Assembly: GCA_010906935.1 (NCBI GenBank)
Contig: JAAFHC010000017.1
Location: 1-42,622 of the forward strand
DNA from: Gelidibacter sp.
GTDB lineage: Bacteria; Bacteroidota; Bacteroidia; Flavobacteriales; Flavobacteriaceae
Reading direction: 5' to 3'
Length of the DNA stretch: 42,622 nt
A program made the position numbers and the translations under genes. Under the pieces are notes generated by a model, which did not search any database, had not been told where the DNA came from, and was given only the letters and a program-made list of their open reading frames with translations. This document shows, piece by piece, positions 8,196 through 16,844 of the stretch (its first letter is position 1; each line of letters begins with the position of its first letter).

Positions 8196-10289
8196 TTAAA
8201 ATCCTTGTGCTTGTATTGCTGTTAATATTACGGTATTAAAAATATCGTCTACCGTACACCCTCTACTTAAATCGTTTACCGGTTTGTTTAAACCCTGCAA
8301 CATCGGTCCGATTGCCAACGCGCCAGTTTCTCTTTGAACGGCTTTATACGTGTTGTTTCCTGTGTTTAAATCGGGAAAAATTAACACGTTTGCTTGCCCT
8401 GCTACTTCAGAATCGGGCATTTTGCTTTTTCCAATTCTTGCATCAACTGCTGCATCATATTGAATTGGTCCTTCTACTTTTAAATCTGGTCGTTTTTCTT
8501 TAATAATTTCTGTGGCTCTTCTTACTTTTTCAACATCTTCTCCTTTACCGGAGTCTCCCGATGAATAGGAAAGCATCGCTATTTTTGGCTCAATTCCGAA
8601 GTTAATACTTGAATCGGCCGAAGAAATTGCAATTTCTGCCAACTGCTCAGAAGTTGGGTTTGGGTTGATGGCGCAATCGCCAAAAACGGAAACTCTGTCT
8701 TCCAAACACATAAAAAAGATGGAAGAAACCACTGAAACGCCTGGTTTGGTTTTAATAAACTGTAATGCAGGTTTAATAGTGTGCTGTGTGGTATGTGCCG
8801 CCCCAGAAACCATTCCGTCAGCCAAACCTTTGTGTACCATCATGGTTCCAAAATAAGAAACGTCTCCCATTAAATCCTCAGCCATATCAATGGTTAAGCC
8901 TTTAGTTTTCCTTAATTCATATAAAGTATTGCTAAAATCTTTATAATATTCAGATTCAATAGGGTTGATAATTTTCACTTTGTCCAAATCCAATTTCAGC
9001 CCTAAATGAAGTATTTTATTTTCAATATCACTTTTATTTCCTAAAATTGTTAAATCAACAATATCACTTTGAACCAATCGGGCTGCAGCTGTTAAAATTC
9101 TGTCGTCATTTCCTTCAGGAAGCACGATGTGTTTTCGCACTGTTTTTGCACGTTTCAATAAATTATATTGAAACATTCTTGGCGTAATACCGCTGCTTTT
9201 GAAGGTAATTAATTTCTCATTCAGCTTTTCAAATTCAACATATTTGTCAAATGTAGATAATGAAATATTAATCTTTTCTTTATTTTCGGCATACATATGA
9301 GAGCGAACCGCCCCAATTTTATTGGCCACATCAAATGTTCCTTCACCAACTGTTAATATTGGAACAATTTGAGCCAAACCTTCAATTAATCTTATAATAG
9401 GTTCTTCAGGAAGAATTCCGCCAGTTAAAACAATTCCTGAAATTGCAGGATAATTGGTAGAAATATTGGCCTGTAAAGCCCCTAAAATAATGTCGGCTCT
9501 GTCGCCCGGCGTAATAATCAAACAATTTTCTTCCAACTGTTTTAAATAGTTTCGCAATTGCATTGCCCCTACTTTAAAACTTGTGGTTTGGTTATTTATA
9601 AGTTCTTTGCCAAATAAAATTTTGGCATCAATAGCTTTTGCAATTTCTTTTATGGTTGGATTGTTTAACGAAGCTATTAAAGGAATTACATTGACAAAAA
9701 CATCTTTTGGCAAGTTTTTTTCAACGCCGTTTTTTACAATTTCAATATTTCTTTCCTGAACTTTGTTTGCAATAACCGCCAAAACCTCCACTTCTTTTTC
9801 TCTAAATGAATCATAGGCTAAATGCAGTCCTTCAATAAATTCCTCTAAAGTTTTCCCAATACCGCTTGAAACGATGATTGCCGGAATTCCCAAATTTTTT
9901 GCAATTAATATGTTCGCATCCAATTCAATGGCCATTCCTTCTCCAGAAAAGTCAGAGCCTTCAACCAACATAAAGTCATTTTTTTCTTCTAATGCTTTGT
10001 ATTTTGAAATAATAGTGTCGAATATTTCGCCTTCTTTTCCATTATTCCGCATATTTATAAATTCGCTACGCGTAAAAGCAAAAGCATCATTTGGATCGAT
10101 GTCCAATTGAAAATGGGAAATAATGGTGTTGATATGGTTGTCCTTCTTTCCCTTCTTGACATTGTCGATAATCGGCCTAAAATAACCGACTTTTGCGGTT
10201 TTTCCCAACAGCATTCTCATCAATCCCAAAGTGACAATTGACTTACCACTGTTAGCTTCACTTGTTGCTATATATATGGCTTTCTTCAT
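8196..10289 (-). CDS. pta: Phosphate acetyltransferase, long three-domain form
   Basis: This 697-aa protein transfers acetyl from CoA to phosphate. It has the long architecture: an N-terminal P-loop (BioD-like) domain with ATSEANSGKS at residues 8-17, a central DRTGG-type domain (about 215-320), and the catalytic PTA_PTB domain (about 380-690) with LPEGNDDR, GMVSGAAHTT and the terminal IQAQGF. The N-terminal domains are regulatory in E. coli Pta. It is the first gene of pta-ackA. The promoter region upstream has a -7 box without a good -33, plus an FNR-like palindrome placed as at an activated promoter. Confidence 0.96.
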   Translation of the reverse strand: MKKAIYIATSEANSGKSIVTLGLMRMLLGKTAKVGYFRPIIDNVKKGKKDNHINTIISHFQLDIDPNDAFAFTRSEFINMRNNGKEGEIFDTIISKYKALEEKNDFMLVEGSDFSGEGMAIELDANILIAKNLGIPAIIVSSGIGKTLEEFIEGLHLAYDSFREKEVEVLAVIANKVQERNIEIVKNGVEKNLPKDVFVNVIPLIASLNNPTIKEIAKAIDAKILFGKELINNQTTSFKVGAMQLRNYLKQLEENCLIITPGDRADIILGALQANISTNYPAISGIVLTGGILPEEPIIRLIEGLAQIVPILTVGEGTFDVANKIGAVRSHMYAENKEKINISLSTFDKYVEFEKLNEKLITFKSSGITPRMFQYNLLKRAKTVRKHIVLPEGNDDRILTAAARLVQSDIVDLTILGNKSDIENKILHLGLKLDLDKVKIINPIESEYYKDFSNTLYELRKTKGLTIDMAEDLMGDVSYFGTMMVHKGLADGMVSGAAHTTQHTIKPALQFIKTKPGVSVVSSIFFMCLEDRVSVFGDCAINPNPTSEQLAEIAISSADSSINFGIEPKIAMLSYSSGDSGKGEDVEKVRRATEIIKEKRPDLKVEGPIQYDAAVDARIGKSKMPDSEVAGQANVLIFPDLNTGNNTYKAVQRETGALAIGPMLQGLNKPVNDLSRGCTVDDIFNTVILTAIQAQGF

Positions 10290-10305
10290 TTTTTAAAATT
10301 TTGTG

Positions 10306-10313
10306 CAAAGATA
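10306..10313 (-). promoter_or_regulatory. -7 box of pta-ackA
   Basis: TATCTTTG on the minus strand fits TAnnTTTG and lies 17 bp before the pta ATG. No TTG is found at the -33 position, consistent with a promoter that needs an activator. Confidence 0.6.
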
Positions 10314-10335
10314 CGCTATCTAAGCTTTATTTATA

Positions 10336-10347
10336 TGATAAATGTCC
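10336..10347. promoter_or_regulatory. FNR-like operator upstream of pta-ackA
   Basis: TGATAAATGTCC matches 11 of 12 bases of the site upstream of ccoI (TGATAAATGTCA when read in the same direction). Its centre is 35.5 bp upstream of the downstream edge of the pta -7 box, the same distance as at ccoS and ccoI. This corresponds to roughly -41 from the start of transcription, the class II activator position. Confidence 0.6.
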
Positions 10348-10416
10348 TAAAAAACAGCATTTTCCTTAAGTTAAAATCAATATAAAAAGTCTGTTTTATG
10401 CTTTCAAAAATTGCCG

Positions 10417-10424
10417 TATATTTG
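10417..10424 (+). promoter_or_regulatory. -7 box of hutI
   Basis: TATATTTG fits the consensus exactly and sits 20 bp before the hutI ATG, predicting a leader of about 15 nt. No TTG stands at the -33 position. Confidence 0.5.
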
Positions 10425-10444
10425 AGCTAAGATTTTTTGTAAAT

Positions 10445-11680
10445 ATGACAACATTAATTACCAATATTAAAGAATTGCTACAGGTTGAAAGCGTGCCGAA
10501 AAAAATGGTTTGCGGGGCAGCAATGAAATTTCTACCCACCATTAAAAATGCTTTTTTATTGATTGAAAATGAGGTGATAAAAGATTTTGGCAAGATGGAA
10601 AATTTACCCATTATTCTAGCTGAAAACACCCTTGACGCCAGCGAAAAAATAGTGCTTCCAACCTGGTGCGACAGTCATACGCACATTGTTTATGCCGGAA
10701 ATAGGGAACAAGAATTTATTGATAGAATTCATGGACTTTCTTATGAAGAAATTGCGAATAATGGCGGCGGAATTTTAAATTCAGCCATAAAATTACAACA
10801 AACATCCGAAGAAGATTTATACCAACAATCTGCAAAACGCATTGAAGAAGTGATGAAATTGGGCACTGGTGCCGTTGAAATTAAATCGGGTTACGGATTG
10901 ACAAAGGACGCTGAATTAAAAATGTTGCGTGTTATAAAAAAGTTGAATGACAACTACCCAATTACCATCAAGTCCACTTTTTTGGCCGCTCATGCGCTGC
11001 CTTCAGAATTTAAAACCAACAAAAGTGGTTATTTAGATGTTGTGATTCATGAAATTTTACCGATGGTGGCAGTAGAAAATTTAGCCGAATATATTGATGT
11101 TTTTTGCGAAACTGGCTATTTTTCTGTTGATGATACCGACAGAATCCTTGAAGCCGGTGCAAAATACGGACTGATGCCAAAAATTCATGTAAATCAGTTT
11201 ACGGCAATTGGCGGTGTTCAGGTTGGTGTTAAACACAAAGCGCTTTCTGTTGATCATTTGGAATTGATGCGAGATGAAGATATTGAAGTTTTAAAAAATA
11301 CTGATACTATGCCTGTTGCTTTACCTTCATGTTCCTATTTTTTAAGCATTCCTTATACGCCGGCAAGAAAAATAATTGATGCCGGTTTGCCTTTGGCATT
11401 GGCTACCGATTACAATCCGGGTTCAACACCATCAGGAAATATGAACTTTGTAATTTCTACAGCTTGCATTAAAATGAAAATGACTCCGGAAGAAGCTATA
11501 AATGCAGCAACAATTAATGGCGCTTACGCAATGGGTTTGGAAAAAACCCACGGAAGTATTTGTAAAGGAAAAAAAGCAAATTTTATCATTACCAAAGAAA
11601 TTCCAAGCTACGGGTTTATTCCATACTCATTTGGAAATCAACATATTGATAAGGTGTTTATCGAAGGTAAAGAAATTTAA
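10445..11680 (+). CDS. hutI: Imidazolonepropionase
   Basis: The protein is 411 aa and belongs to the amidohydrolase superfamily. It hydrolyses 4-imidazolone-5-propanoate to N-formimino-L-glutamate in histidine degradation. The metal-binding HxH lies in CDSHTHIVYAGNR (about residues 74-86), followed by GLSYEEIANNGGGI typical of HutI. EIKSGYGLT, HVNQFTAIGG and the late metal Asp in ATDYNPGS are also present. No other hut gene (hutH, hutU, hutG) is in the window, so the pathway must be completed elsewhere. It is convergent with ppk2, and the two coding regions overlap by 4 bp at their stop codons. Confidence 0.95.
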   Translation: MTTLITNIKELLQVESVPKKMVCGAAMKFLPTIKNAFLLIENEVIKDFGKMENLPIILAENTLDASEKIVLPTWCDSHTHIVYAGNREQEFIDRIHGLSYEEIANNGGGILNSAIKLQQTSEEDLYQQSAKRIEEVMKLGTGAVEIKSGYGLTKDAELKMLRVIKKLNDNYPITIKSTFLAAHALPSEFKTNKSGYLDVVIHEILPMVAVENLAEYIDVFCETGYFSVDDTDRILEAGAKYGLMPKIHVNQFTAIGGVQVGVKHKALSVDHLELMRDEDIEVLKNTDTMPVALPSCSYFLSIPYTPARKIIDAGLPLALATDYNPGSTPSGNMNFVISTACIKMKMTPEEAINAATINGAYAMGLEKTHGSICKGKKANFIITKEIPSYGFIPYSFGNQHIDKVFIEGKEI

Positions 11681-12465
11681 ATTTCTCTTTTTTTATCGTA
11701 TGGAATACTACTTAAAATATGGTTAATGGCCACTACCCGAGCATACGTTTTTTTATTCGCTTTTATTATTTTCCAGTCAACAATGCCTTCTTTTGTTTTT
11801 GCAAACATTTTATTTTTATAGTAGGTATAAACATCCCATAATTCTTGGGCCTTTTCATCAACAGGCGTTATTTTCCATTGTTTTAATGGGTCGCCTTTTA
11901 ATTCCTCGAAACGTTTGGCCTGCTCTTTTTTGGAGATTGACATATAAATTTTCACCAAATGAATGCCCGATTCTGTAATCATTCGCTCAAATTCGTTTAC
12001 CTGATTCATGAAAATTTCATATTCATGTTGCGTACAAAAACCGTTTACTGGCGCAACTACTGCTCTATTATACCAACTTCTGTCGAAAAAAACGATTTCA
12101 CCGGCCTTTGGAAATTGAATAACATACCGCTGAAAATACCACTGTGAGCGCTCATCTTCCGTAGGTTTTGGCAAAGCCACTATGCGATAATGCCGAGGAT
12201 TCATCCGTTCGGTTGCACGCCTAATGGCACCACCTTTTCCGGCTACATCCCTTCCTTCGAAAATAATCATGATTCGTTCATTTTCTTCAATGGCCCAGGT
12301 TTGTAATCGGATGAGTTCAACCTGAAGTTTTTTTAATTTATTTTCATATTTAACAAAACGAACAGCTTTCTCTAAATTATAGGGCTCTTTTGAAAATAAA
12401 GCCCTTAAACCCTTATTCGTATTAAGAATCTCAACTTCTTCTGCAGTTAATTTATAGGAGTGCAT
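11677..12465 (-). CDS. ppk2: Polyphosphate kinase 2 family protein (downstream paralog)
   Basis: This 262-aa protein is a single-domain PPK2, a P-loop kinase that moves phosphate between polyphosphate and nucleotides. Walker A is GRDVAGKGG (residues 71-79) and Walker B is FFDRSWYNR (126-134). The lid region ERSQWYFQRY and KQWKITPVDEKAQELW are also family-typical. Its start lies 2 bp after the stop of a second PPK2 gene, so the two are an operon of tandem paralogs that differ clearly in sequence. Family knowledge cannot fix whether this copy prefers NDP (class I) or NMP substrates. It ends convergent to hutI with a 4-bp overlap. Confidence 0.92.
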   Translation of the reverse strand: MHSYKLTAEEVEILNTNKGLRALFSKEPYNLEKAVRFVKYENKLKKLQVELIRLQTWAIEENERIMIIFEGRDVAGKGGAIRRATERMNPRHYRIVALPKPTEDERSQWYFQRYVIQFPKAGEIVFFDRSWYNRAVVAPVNGFCTQHEYEIFMNQVNEFERMITESGIHLVKIYMSISKKEQAKRFEELKGDPLKQWKITPVDEKAQELWDVYTYYKNKMFAKTKEGIVDWKIIKANKKTYARVVAINHILSSIPYDKKREI

Positions 12466-12467
12466 AA

Positions 12468-13325
12468 TTAATCTATTTGTTTGGCTGAACGGTAATAACG
12501 CATCACAATATTTGGATCTGGAAACAATATGGTTGATGCATTTTCTTTTCCTTCATAGTTAAATTGAGACAACACGTATCGGATACTTTCCAAACGCGCC
12601 AATTTTTTATCGTTTGCCTTAACGGTAATCCATGGACTATAGCTGGTGTGGGTTCGGCTATACATTTGTTCTTTATAATGCGTATATTGATCCCAAAGTT
12701 CCTGACTTTTCCGGTCGACCGGACTAAATTTCCAGCGTTTTAGTGGTGTTGCAATGCGCGCATTAAAACGGGTCAATTGCTCTTCTTTTGAAATAGAAAA
12801 CCAAAATTTTATCAAAACCATTCCGTCTTCATACATCATATGTTCAAATTCAGAAACCTGAACCATAAAATTTCGATATTGAGTTTCTGTGCAAAATCCC
12901 ATAACAGGCTCAACAACTGCTCTATTGTACCAACTTCTGTCGAAAAATACAATTTCTCCAGTGTTTGGCATTTCTTTAATATAACGTCTAAAATACCATT
13001 GGCCACGCTCAATTTCAGTAGGTTTGGTCAAAGCAACTACATTCATTGCCCTTGGATTTAAATGTTCTGTAAACCGGCGAATATTCCCTCCTTTTCCAGC
13101 GGCATCCCTTCCTTCAAAAATGATGGCCACCCGCATTTTATTTTTTGCAATCCACTGTTGTAGCTTCACCAATTCAATTTGTAAATTGCGCAGCTCTTCT
13201 TCATAAAACAATCGTTTTGCCACCTTATCAAAAGGAATATTTTTTTCCTTAATAAGTTTTAAAAGTTCTTCGTTTGATGACACTCTTTCAAAATCTTCGA
13301 TGGTCAATTTAGGAGTTTCTTTCAT
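12468..13325 (-). CDS. ppk2: Polyphosphate kinase 2 family protein (upstream paralog)
   Basis: The protein is 285 aa with the same fold as its neighbour: Walker A GRDAAGKGG (72-80), Walker B FFDRSWYNR, RGQWYFRRYI and KRWKFSPVDRKSQELW. It has a longer C-terminal tail (SPWITVKANDKK, then DPNIVMRYYRSA) than the downstream copy, closer to the usual PPK2 length of about 290 aa. It is the first gene of the pair. The upstream intergenic DNA is occupied by a dispersed repeat element rather than a recognisable promoter. The likely role is nucleotide rephosphorylation from polyphosphate, or polyphosphate storage. Two paralogs may split the NMP-to-NDP and NDP-to-NTP steps; that split is inference. Confidence 0.93.
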   Translation of the reverse strand: MKETPKLTIEDFERVSSNEELLKLIKEKNIPFDKVAKRLFYEEELRNLQIELVKLQQWIAKNKMRVAIIFEGRDAAGKGGNIRRFTEHLNPRAMNVVALTKPTEIERGQWYFRRYIKEMPNTGEIVFFDRSWYNRAVVEPVMGFCTETQYRNFMVQVSEFEHMMYEDGMVLIKFWFSISKEEQLTRFNARIATPLKRWKFSPVDRKSQELWDQYTHYKEQMYSRTHTSYSPWITVKANDKKLARLESIRYVLSQFNYEGKENASTILFPDPNIVMRYYRSAKQID

Positions 13326-13330
13326 CTTTT

Positions 13331-13429
13331 TAAATTTTGTTTTTTAGCTGTAACAGTTGCAGCCTGCCTGCCGGCAGGTTCGCCAATAATCATTTCTTTA
13401 AGCATCAAAATTCGATATGTTCGTTTTAC
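13331..13429. repeat. Dispersed intergenic element, copy A (with GC-rich palindromic insert)
   Basis: The sequence from TAAATTTTGTTTTTTAGC to ATGTTCGTTTTA matches copy B at 33468-33549 in order and orientation: about 27/30 bases in the first block, 7/7 in TTCGCCA and 19/22 in the last block. Copy A carries 18 bp containing CCTGCCGGCAGG, a perfect palindrome and by far the most GC-rich spot nearby, where copy B has 2 bp. The element reaches into the last codons of the SafE-like gene. Confidence 0.7.
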
Positions 13430-14153
13430 AATGGTCTATTTTTTCATAGGTCATACAAATTTCTGGATCACTCAATGGTTGCAGTTTTGCATCAGAAGGT
13501 GAAAAATAAGGAATTCCTAGTCCAAGACCACGCAAAATAAATAATAATCCGATGATAATCACAAAAACAGGGATTATTTTTTGAAATTTAGTACGTAAAG
13601 ACACGCTAACAAAATTCCCCAACAATACTGCTGCGGTCATCATTGGAATTGTTCCAACCCCAAATAATGCCATATATAATGCTCCCTGAACAGGATTTCC
13701 AGTTGAAATTGAGCCAATTACAGCAATATAAACCAAGCCACAAGGCAAAAAACCGTTAAAAAAACCTATTGAGAATAAGGCTTTATTTGTTTTTTTATTT
13801 AGATAAATTCCTAGATTGTATTTGACCTTGGCAATAATTTTATACAGCGGTTTTGAAAAATTGTATTTATTAAAAACAGAAACCGGAGTTAGGATGGTTA
13901 GAATCATTATAACGCCCATTAAAATTGATAAACGTTGCTGAAAACCAGCCAAATACAATCCTTTTCCTATAAAACCAAAAAGCAACCCTATGATAGAATA
14001 ACTTAATAATCGACCAAAATGATATAAGAATGTTTGGAAAATTAATGATGTTTTTGACGACCTGTTTACCGGAATAATGAATGCGATTGGCCCGCACATT
14101 CCAATACAGTGAAAACCGCCTGCCAAACCAAAAATAAGCGCAGTCCAAAGCAT
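13398..14153 (-). CDS. SafE/DsbD_2-like membrane protein of the cbb3 oxidase locus
   Basis: The protein is 251 aa with about six hydrophobic segments. It opens with GGFHCIGMCGPI, whose Cys pair (CxxxC) in the first membrane segment is characteristic of the sulfite-exporter TauE/SafE and urease-accessory UreH-like (DsbD_2) family. FNGFLPCGLVY in the second half is the matching repeat motif. It starts 1 bp after ccoH, at the end of ccoG-ccoH-safE. Family members next to ccoG/ccoH are thought to take part in copper or electron supply to the oxidase; that role is inferred from position. The last ~10 codons lie inside dispersed element A, so the C-terminus may have been altered by it. Confidence 0.85.
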   Translation of the reverse strand: MLWTALIFGLAGGFHCIGMCGPIAFIIPVNRSSKTSLIFQTFLYHFGRLLSYSIIGLLFGFIGKGLYLAGFQQRLSILMGVIMILTILTPVSVFNKYNFSKPLYKIIAKVKYNLGIYLNKKTNKALFSIGFFNGFLPCGLVYIAVIGSISTGNPVQGALYMALFGVGTIPMMTAAVLLGNFVSVSLRTKFQKIIPVFVIIIGLLFILRGLGLGIPYFSPSDAKLQPLSDPEICMTYEKIDHCKTNISNFDA

Positions 14154-14154
14154 A

Positions 14155-14607
14155 TTAGTACATTAATTTCTCCTTAAATAAATAAGTATTGCTGTTAATA
14201 GTCCATTCAATTTTCACATTCCAAATTCCTTGCACCAAATTATCATCCGATATTAAATAGTCAGTGGATGTTAATTTTATGGGAAGTTGAAAATCAATTT
14301 TATCGTTAGATGGTCTTTGAAATGAAATTGTTCCAGTTATTTTTTCGGGATCAAATTCCGCAGGAAATTTAATTAACAAGCCTTCAGCAACTTTGGTTAA
14401 AGAGACATCTTCATTTAAGGCTGCAGCTTTATTCAATTTATCAATTTCCTGTTGGTAATTCATTTCGTCTTTATAATAATCATCGGAAACCAAATGATGG
14501 TCATATTCAGGCAAAAAAGTAGCCTTAAAAACGAATGACAAAATGAATATGATAAATGCCGATAAGGCAAGAACAATGCCTGTAGGCCAACTAATTTTAA
14601 ACTTCAT
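14155..14607 (-). CDS. ccoH: FixH/CcoH family protein
   Basis: This 150-aa protein has one N-terminal membrane anchor (about residues 9-30) and a periplasmic domain starting LVSDDYYKDEMNYQQEIDK, the hallmark of FixH. CcoH is an assembly or stability factor of cbb3 cytochrome oxidase in the inner membrane. The gene abuts ccoG with no gap and is followed 1 bp later by the SafE-like gene, so the three are one unit. Confidence 0.9.
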   Translation of the reverse strand: MKFKISWPTGIVLALSAFIIFILSFVFKATFLPEYDHHLVSDDYYKDEMNYQQEIDKLNKAAALNEDVSLTKVAEGLLIKFPAEFDPEKITGTISFQRPSNDKIDFQLPIKLTSTDYLISDDNLVQGIWNVKIEWTINSNTYLFKEKLMY

Positions 14608-16023
14608 CTAATTAATTTTTATAGGTCCTGCAAAATTGGTGGAGGTTGCTTCAATAAGTTTTCCTTCTGAATACACCCCAACTTTTAACTTTTCATTTGA
14701 CGAATTTAGGTCTTTTTTTTCAATTTCAATAAACAATGTACCTTCCTTCAATCCTTGTTTTTCCACTTTGGAAAGTCCGCCTATCATGTCAACTTTTCCG
14801 TTATGTGAAATTAATTTAATATCAATATTCTCAATATTCTTATTGGTTTTATTAATCAATTTAAATGTATAAACATTTTTTACGGTAGTTTCCGTAGTTT
14901 GAAATATTTGCCCTGGCAGTCTTAAAATAGTGGCTTCCACATCATTTCGTAAAAACAACATTGTAATAAGAACAACGACCAATACCGTTAATAACGCCGA
15001 ATAAGCGATTAAACGTGCATTAAATTTAAATTTTTCCTTTTTTTCTATATCATCTTCGGAAGCATAGCGTATCAACCCTCTTTCAAAACCAACTTTGTCC
15101 ATGATTTCATCGCAAGCATCAATACAAGCTGTGCAATTTATGCATTCCAATTGCGTTCCGTTTCTGATGTCGATTCCTGTTGGGCATACCTGAACGCATT
15201 GCATACATTCAACACAATCTCCATAACCGGATTGATCCCTATTTTCGCCTTTACGAAGAGGTTTTCTGCCCTTTTCGCCCTCACCTCTCACAAAATCATA
15301 CGCCACATTAATGGATTTATTGTCTAAAAGAACGCCTTGCAATCTTCCGTACGGACAAACAATGATACATACTTGTTCCCTAAACCAAGCGAAAACAAAA
15401 TAGAATACCATGGTAAAAACCAACAGCTTTACCAAAGTTCCAATATGGTTAAAAGGGCCATCGGTAATGTGTTCAATTAAAACATCGCTGCCAATAAAAT
15501 AAGCAAAGAAAACATTTGCAATTATAAATGATATTAGAAAAAAAGCAATCCATTTTGTAACGCGTTTTCTAATTTTCTCCCCGTTCCAAGCTTGTTTATC
15601 TAGTTTAATTTGTTTGGTTCTGTCTCCATCAATTAAATATTCCACTTTTCTGAAAATCATTTCCATAAAAATAGTTTGCGGACAAATCCATCCACAAAAT
15701 ATTCGGCCAAAAACCACGGTGAATAAAATGATAAACACCACACTCACTAACAAAGAAATGACCAGTAAGTGAAAATCTTGCGGCCAAAAAGGGAATCCGA
15801 AGATGTGAAATTTCCTTTCAATGACATTAAAAAGCAAAAACTGATTTCCATTAATTTTAACAAATGGCGCCGCAAACATAAATGCCAAAAGCACCCAACC
15901 CACCATTGTTCTATAATTGTAAAATTTTCCTTTTGGTTTCTTCGGAAAAATAAAATTACGTTTTCCGCTTTCGTCTATGGTTCCAATGGAGTCTCTAAAT
16001 CTTTCTTTATTTTCTGTTTTCAT
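14608..16023 (-). CDS. ccoG: Cytochrome c oxidase accessory protein CcoG
   Basis: The track begins at a TTG (16059). The ATG at 16023 gives MKTENKERFRDSIGTIDE, the family N-terminus, so I use that start (471 aa). Membrane segments surround GRIFCGWICPQTIF. Two 4Fe-4S ferredoxin clusters follow: CVECMQCVQVCP and CINCTACIDACDE. The C-terminus is an Ig-like FixG domain in the periplasm. CcoG is needed for maturation of the CuB site of cbb3 oxidase, probably by reducing copper. A strong terminator separates it from ccoP, so it starts a second unit (ccoG-ccoH-safE) with its own promoter. I could not find a convincing -7 box or FNR-like site for it. Confidence 0.95.
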   Translation of the reverse strand: MKTENKERFRDSIGTIDESGKRNFIFPKKPKGKFYNYRTMVGWVLLAFMFAAPFVKINGNQFLLFNVIERKFHIFGFPFWPQDFHLLVISLLVSVVFIILFTVVFGRIFCGWICPQTIFMEMIFRKVEYLIDGDRTKQIKLDKQAWNGEKIRKRVTKWIAFFLISFIIANVFFAYFIGSDVLIEHITDGPFNHIGTLVKLLVFTMVFYFVFAWFREQVCIIVCPYGRLQGVLLDNKSINVAYDFVRGEGEKGRKPLRKGENRDQSGYGDCVECMQCVQVCPTGIDIRNGTQLECINCTACIDACDEIMDKVGFERGLIRYASEDDIEKKEKFKFNARLIAYSALLTVLVVVLITMLFLRNDVEATILRLPGQIFQTTETTVKNVYTFKLINKTNKNIENIDIKLISHNGKVDMIGGLSKVEKQGLKEGTLFIEIEKKDLNSSNEKLKVGVYSEGKLIEATSTNFAGPIKIN

Positions 16024-16142
16024 GCTAAGTTTAAAAGGCAATTCACTATTTTTAATCAATCTGTAAAATTAAGATTAATTAATCAACCTTCTGGTTACAA
16101 ATACAACAAAATAAAAAAAGAGTCTATTTTTAACTTATTATA

Positions 16143-16184
16143 TTTAAATAGAAAAACCCTCAAAAGAGGGTTTTTCTATTTAAA
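16143..16184. terminator. Terminator after ccoP
   Basis: A 19-bp perfect stem (TTTAAATAGAAAAACCCTC and its complement) with an AAAA loop ends the ccoS-ccoNO-ccoQ-ccoP unit on the minus strand and isolates ccoG. T tracts occur on both sides. Confidence 0.85.
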
Positions 16185-16199
16185 ATATGATCCTCTCTA

Positions 16200-16844
16200 T
16201 TATTCTGCCGGCCAAACAATATCACCTTCTGCCGGTTTTGGTACTGCGGGTGTTGTTCCCTGCATGGATATAACATAACTTGCCAATTGGATTCTTTCTT
16301 CTCTTGTAATGGTACTTTCCCAAGCAATCATTCCTTTTCCTGGTCTTCCTCCATTTGTTAAAGTGTTAAATATACTTTTTACGTCACCTCCTAAAATCCA
16401 TTTATTGTCTGTTAAATTTGGACCAATACTTCCGCCTAAATCTGCTAAATGACAAACAACACAAGTTTTGGCGGTAAACAGTTCTTTTCCTTTTGCCAAA
16501 TTTTCAGGATCCGTAAAAGCAACAATGTTAGCATCATCAAATAACTGAGGATTTGCGGCTTTATAAGCTTCAATTTCAGTTTTTGCATTGGTCATTTCAT
16601 CATTAAACTCGTCGGCCTGGCTGTATTTATTGAAACCAAATACCATTATCAAATAAAAAATACTAATAGCTATGGTGATGTAAAAACCTGCCAGCCACCA
16701 AGGCGGCAAAACATTGTCGAGTTCCTTAATGCCATCATAATCGTGATCGAGCATAATGTCTTCTTCGGTTCCTAAATCGTGTGCTTTTGTCATAGATTTC
16801 ATAAATCTCTTCCACCACGATGTATTTTCTGAATTCTTATTCAT
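16200..16844 (-). CDS. ccoP: cbb3 oxidase subunit CcoP, single-heme form
   Basis: The protein is 214 aa. The N-terminal CcoP domain (DGIKELDNVLPPWW, about 37-50) precedes one membrane helix (about 51-71). One cytochrome c domain follows, with CVVCH at 128-132 and a likely Met ligand in GKGMIAW. Only one CxxCH exists, whereas proteobacterial CcoP has two haem c groups. The length fits loss of one domain rather than truncation, and the gene ends cleanly before a terminator. It passes electrons from soluble carriers to CcoO. It overlaps ccoQ by 8 bp. Confidence 0.94.
   Translation of the reverse strand: MNKNSENTSWWKRFMKSMTKAHDLGTEEDIMLDHDYDGIKELDNVLPPWWLAGFYITIAISIFYLIMVFGFNKYSQADEFNDEMTNAKTEIEAYKAANPQLFDDANIVAFTDPENLAKGKELFTAKTCVVCHLADLGGSIGPNLTDNKWILGGDVKSIFNTLTNGGRPGKGMIAWESTITREERIQLASYVISMQGTTPAVPKPAEGDIVWPAE

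Noticed and set aside
13337-13540. 67-aa plus-strand ORF over the intergenic element
   Set aside because: It spans repeat element A and the antisense of the SafE-like gene, and its translation is low-complexity.
16024-16059. TTG start of ccoG given in the track
   Set aside because: The extra 12 residues do not resemble CcoG, whose family start fits the ATG at 16023.
16024-16142. FNR-like site upstream of ccoG
   Set aside because: I searched for TGA-N6-TCA. Only the AT-rich palindrome GATTAATTAATC (16073-16084) is present, and no -7 box stands at the matching distance.
15769-16278. 169-aa plus-strand ORF in the track
   Set aside because: It runs antisense to ccoG and ccoP, which have clear family motifs. 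Its translation is Lys/Phe-rich with no domain pattern.
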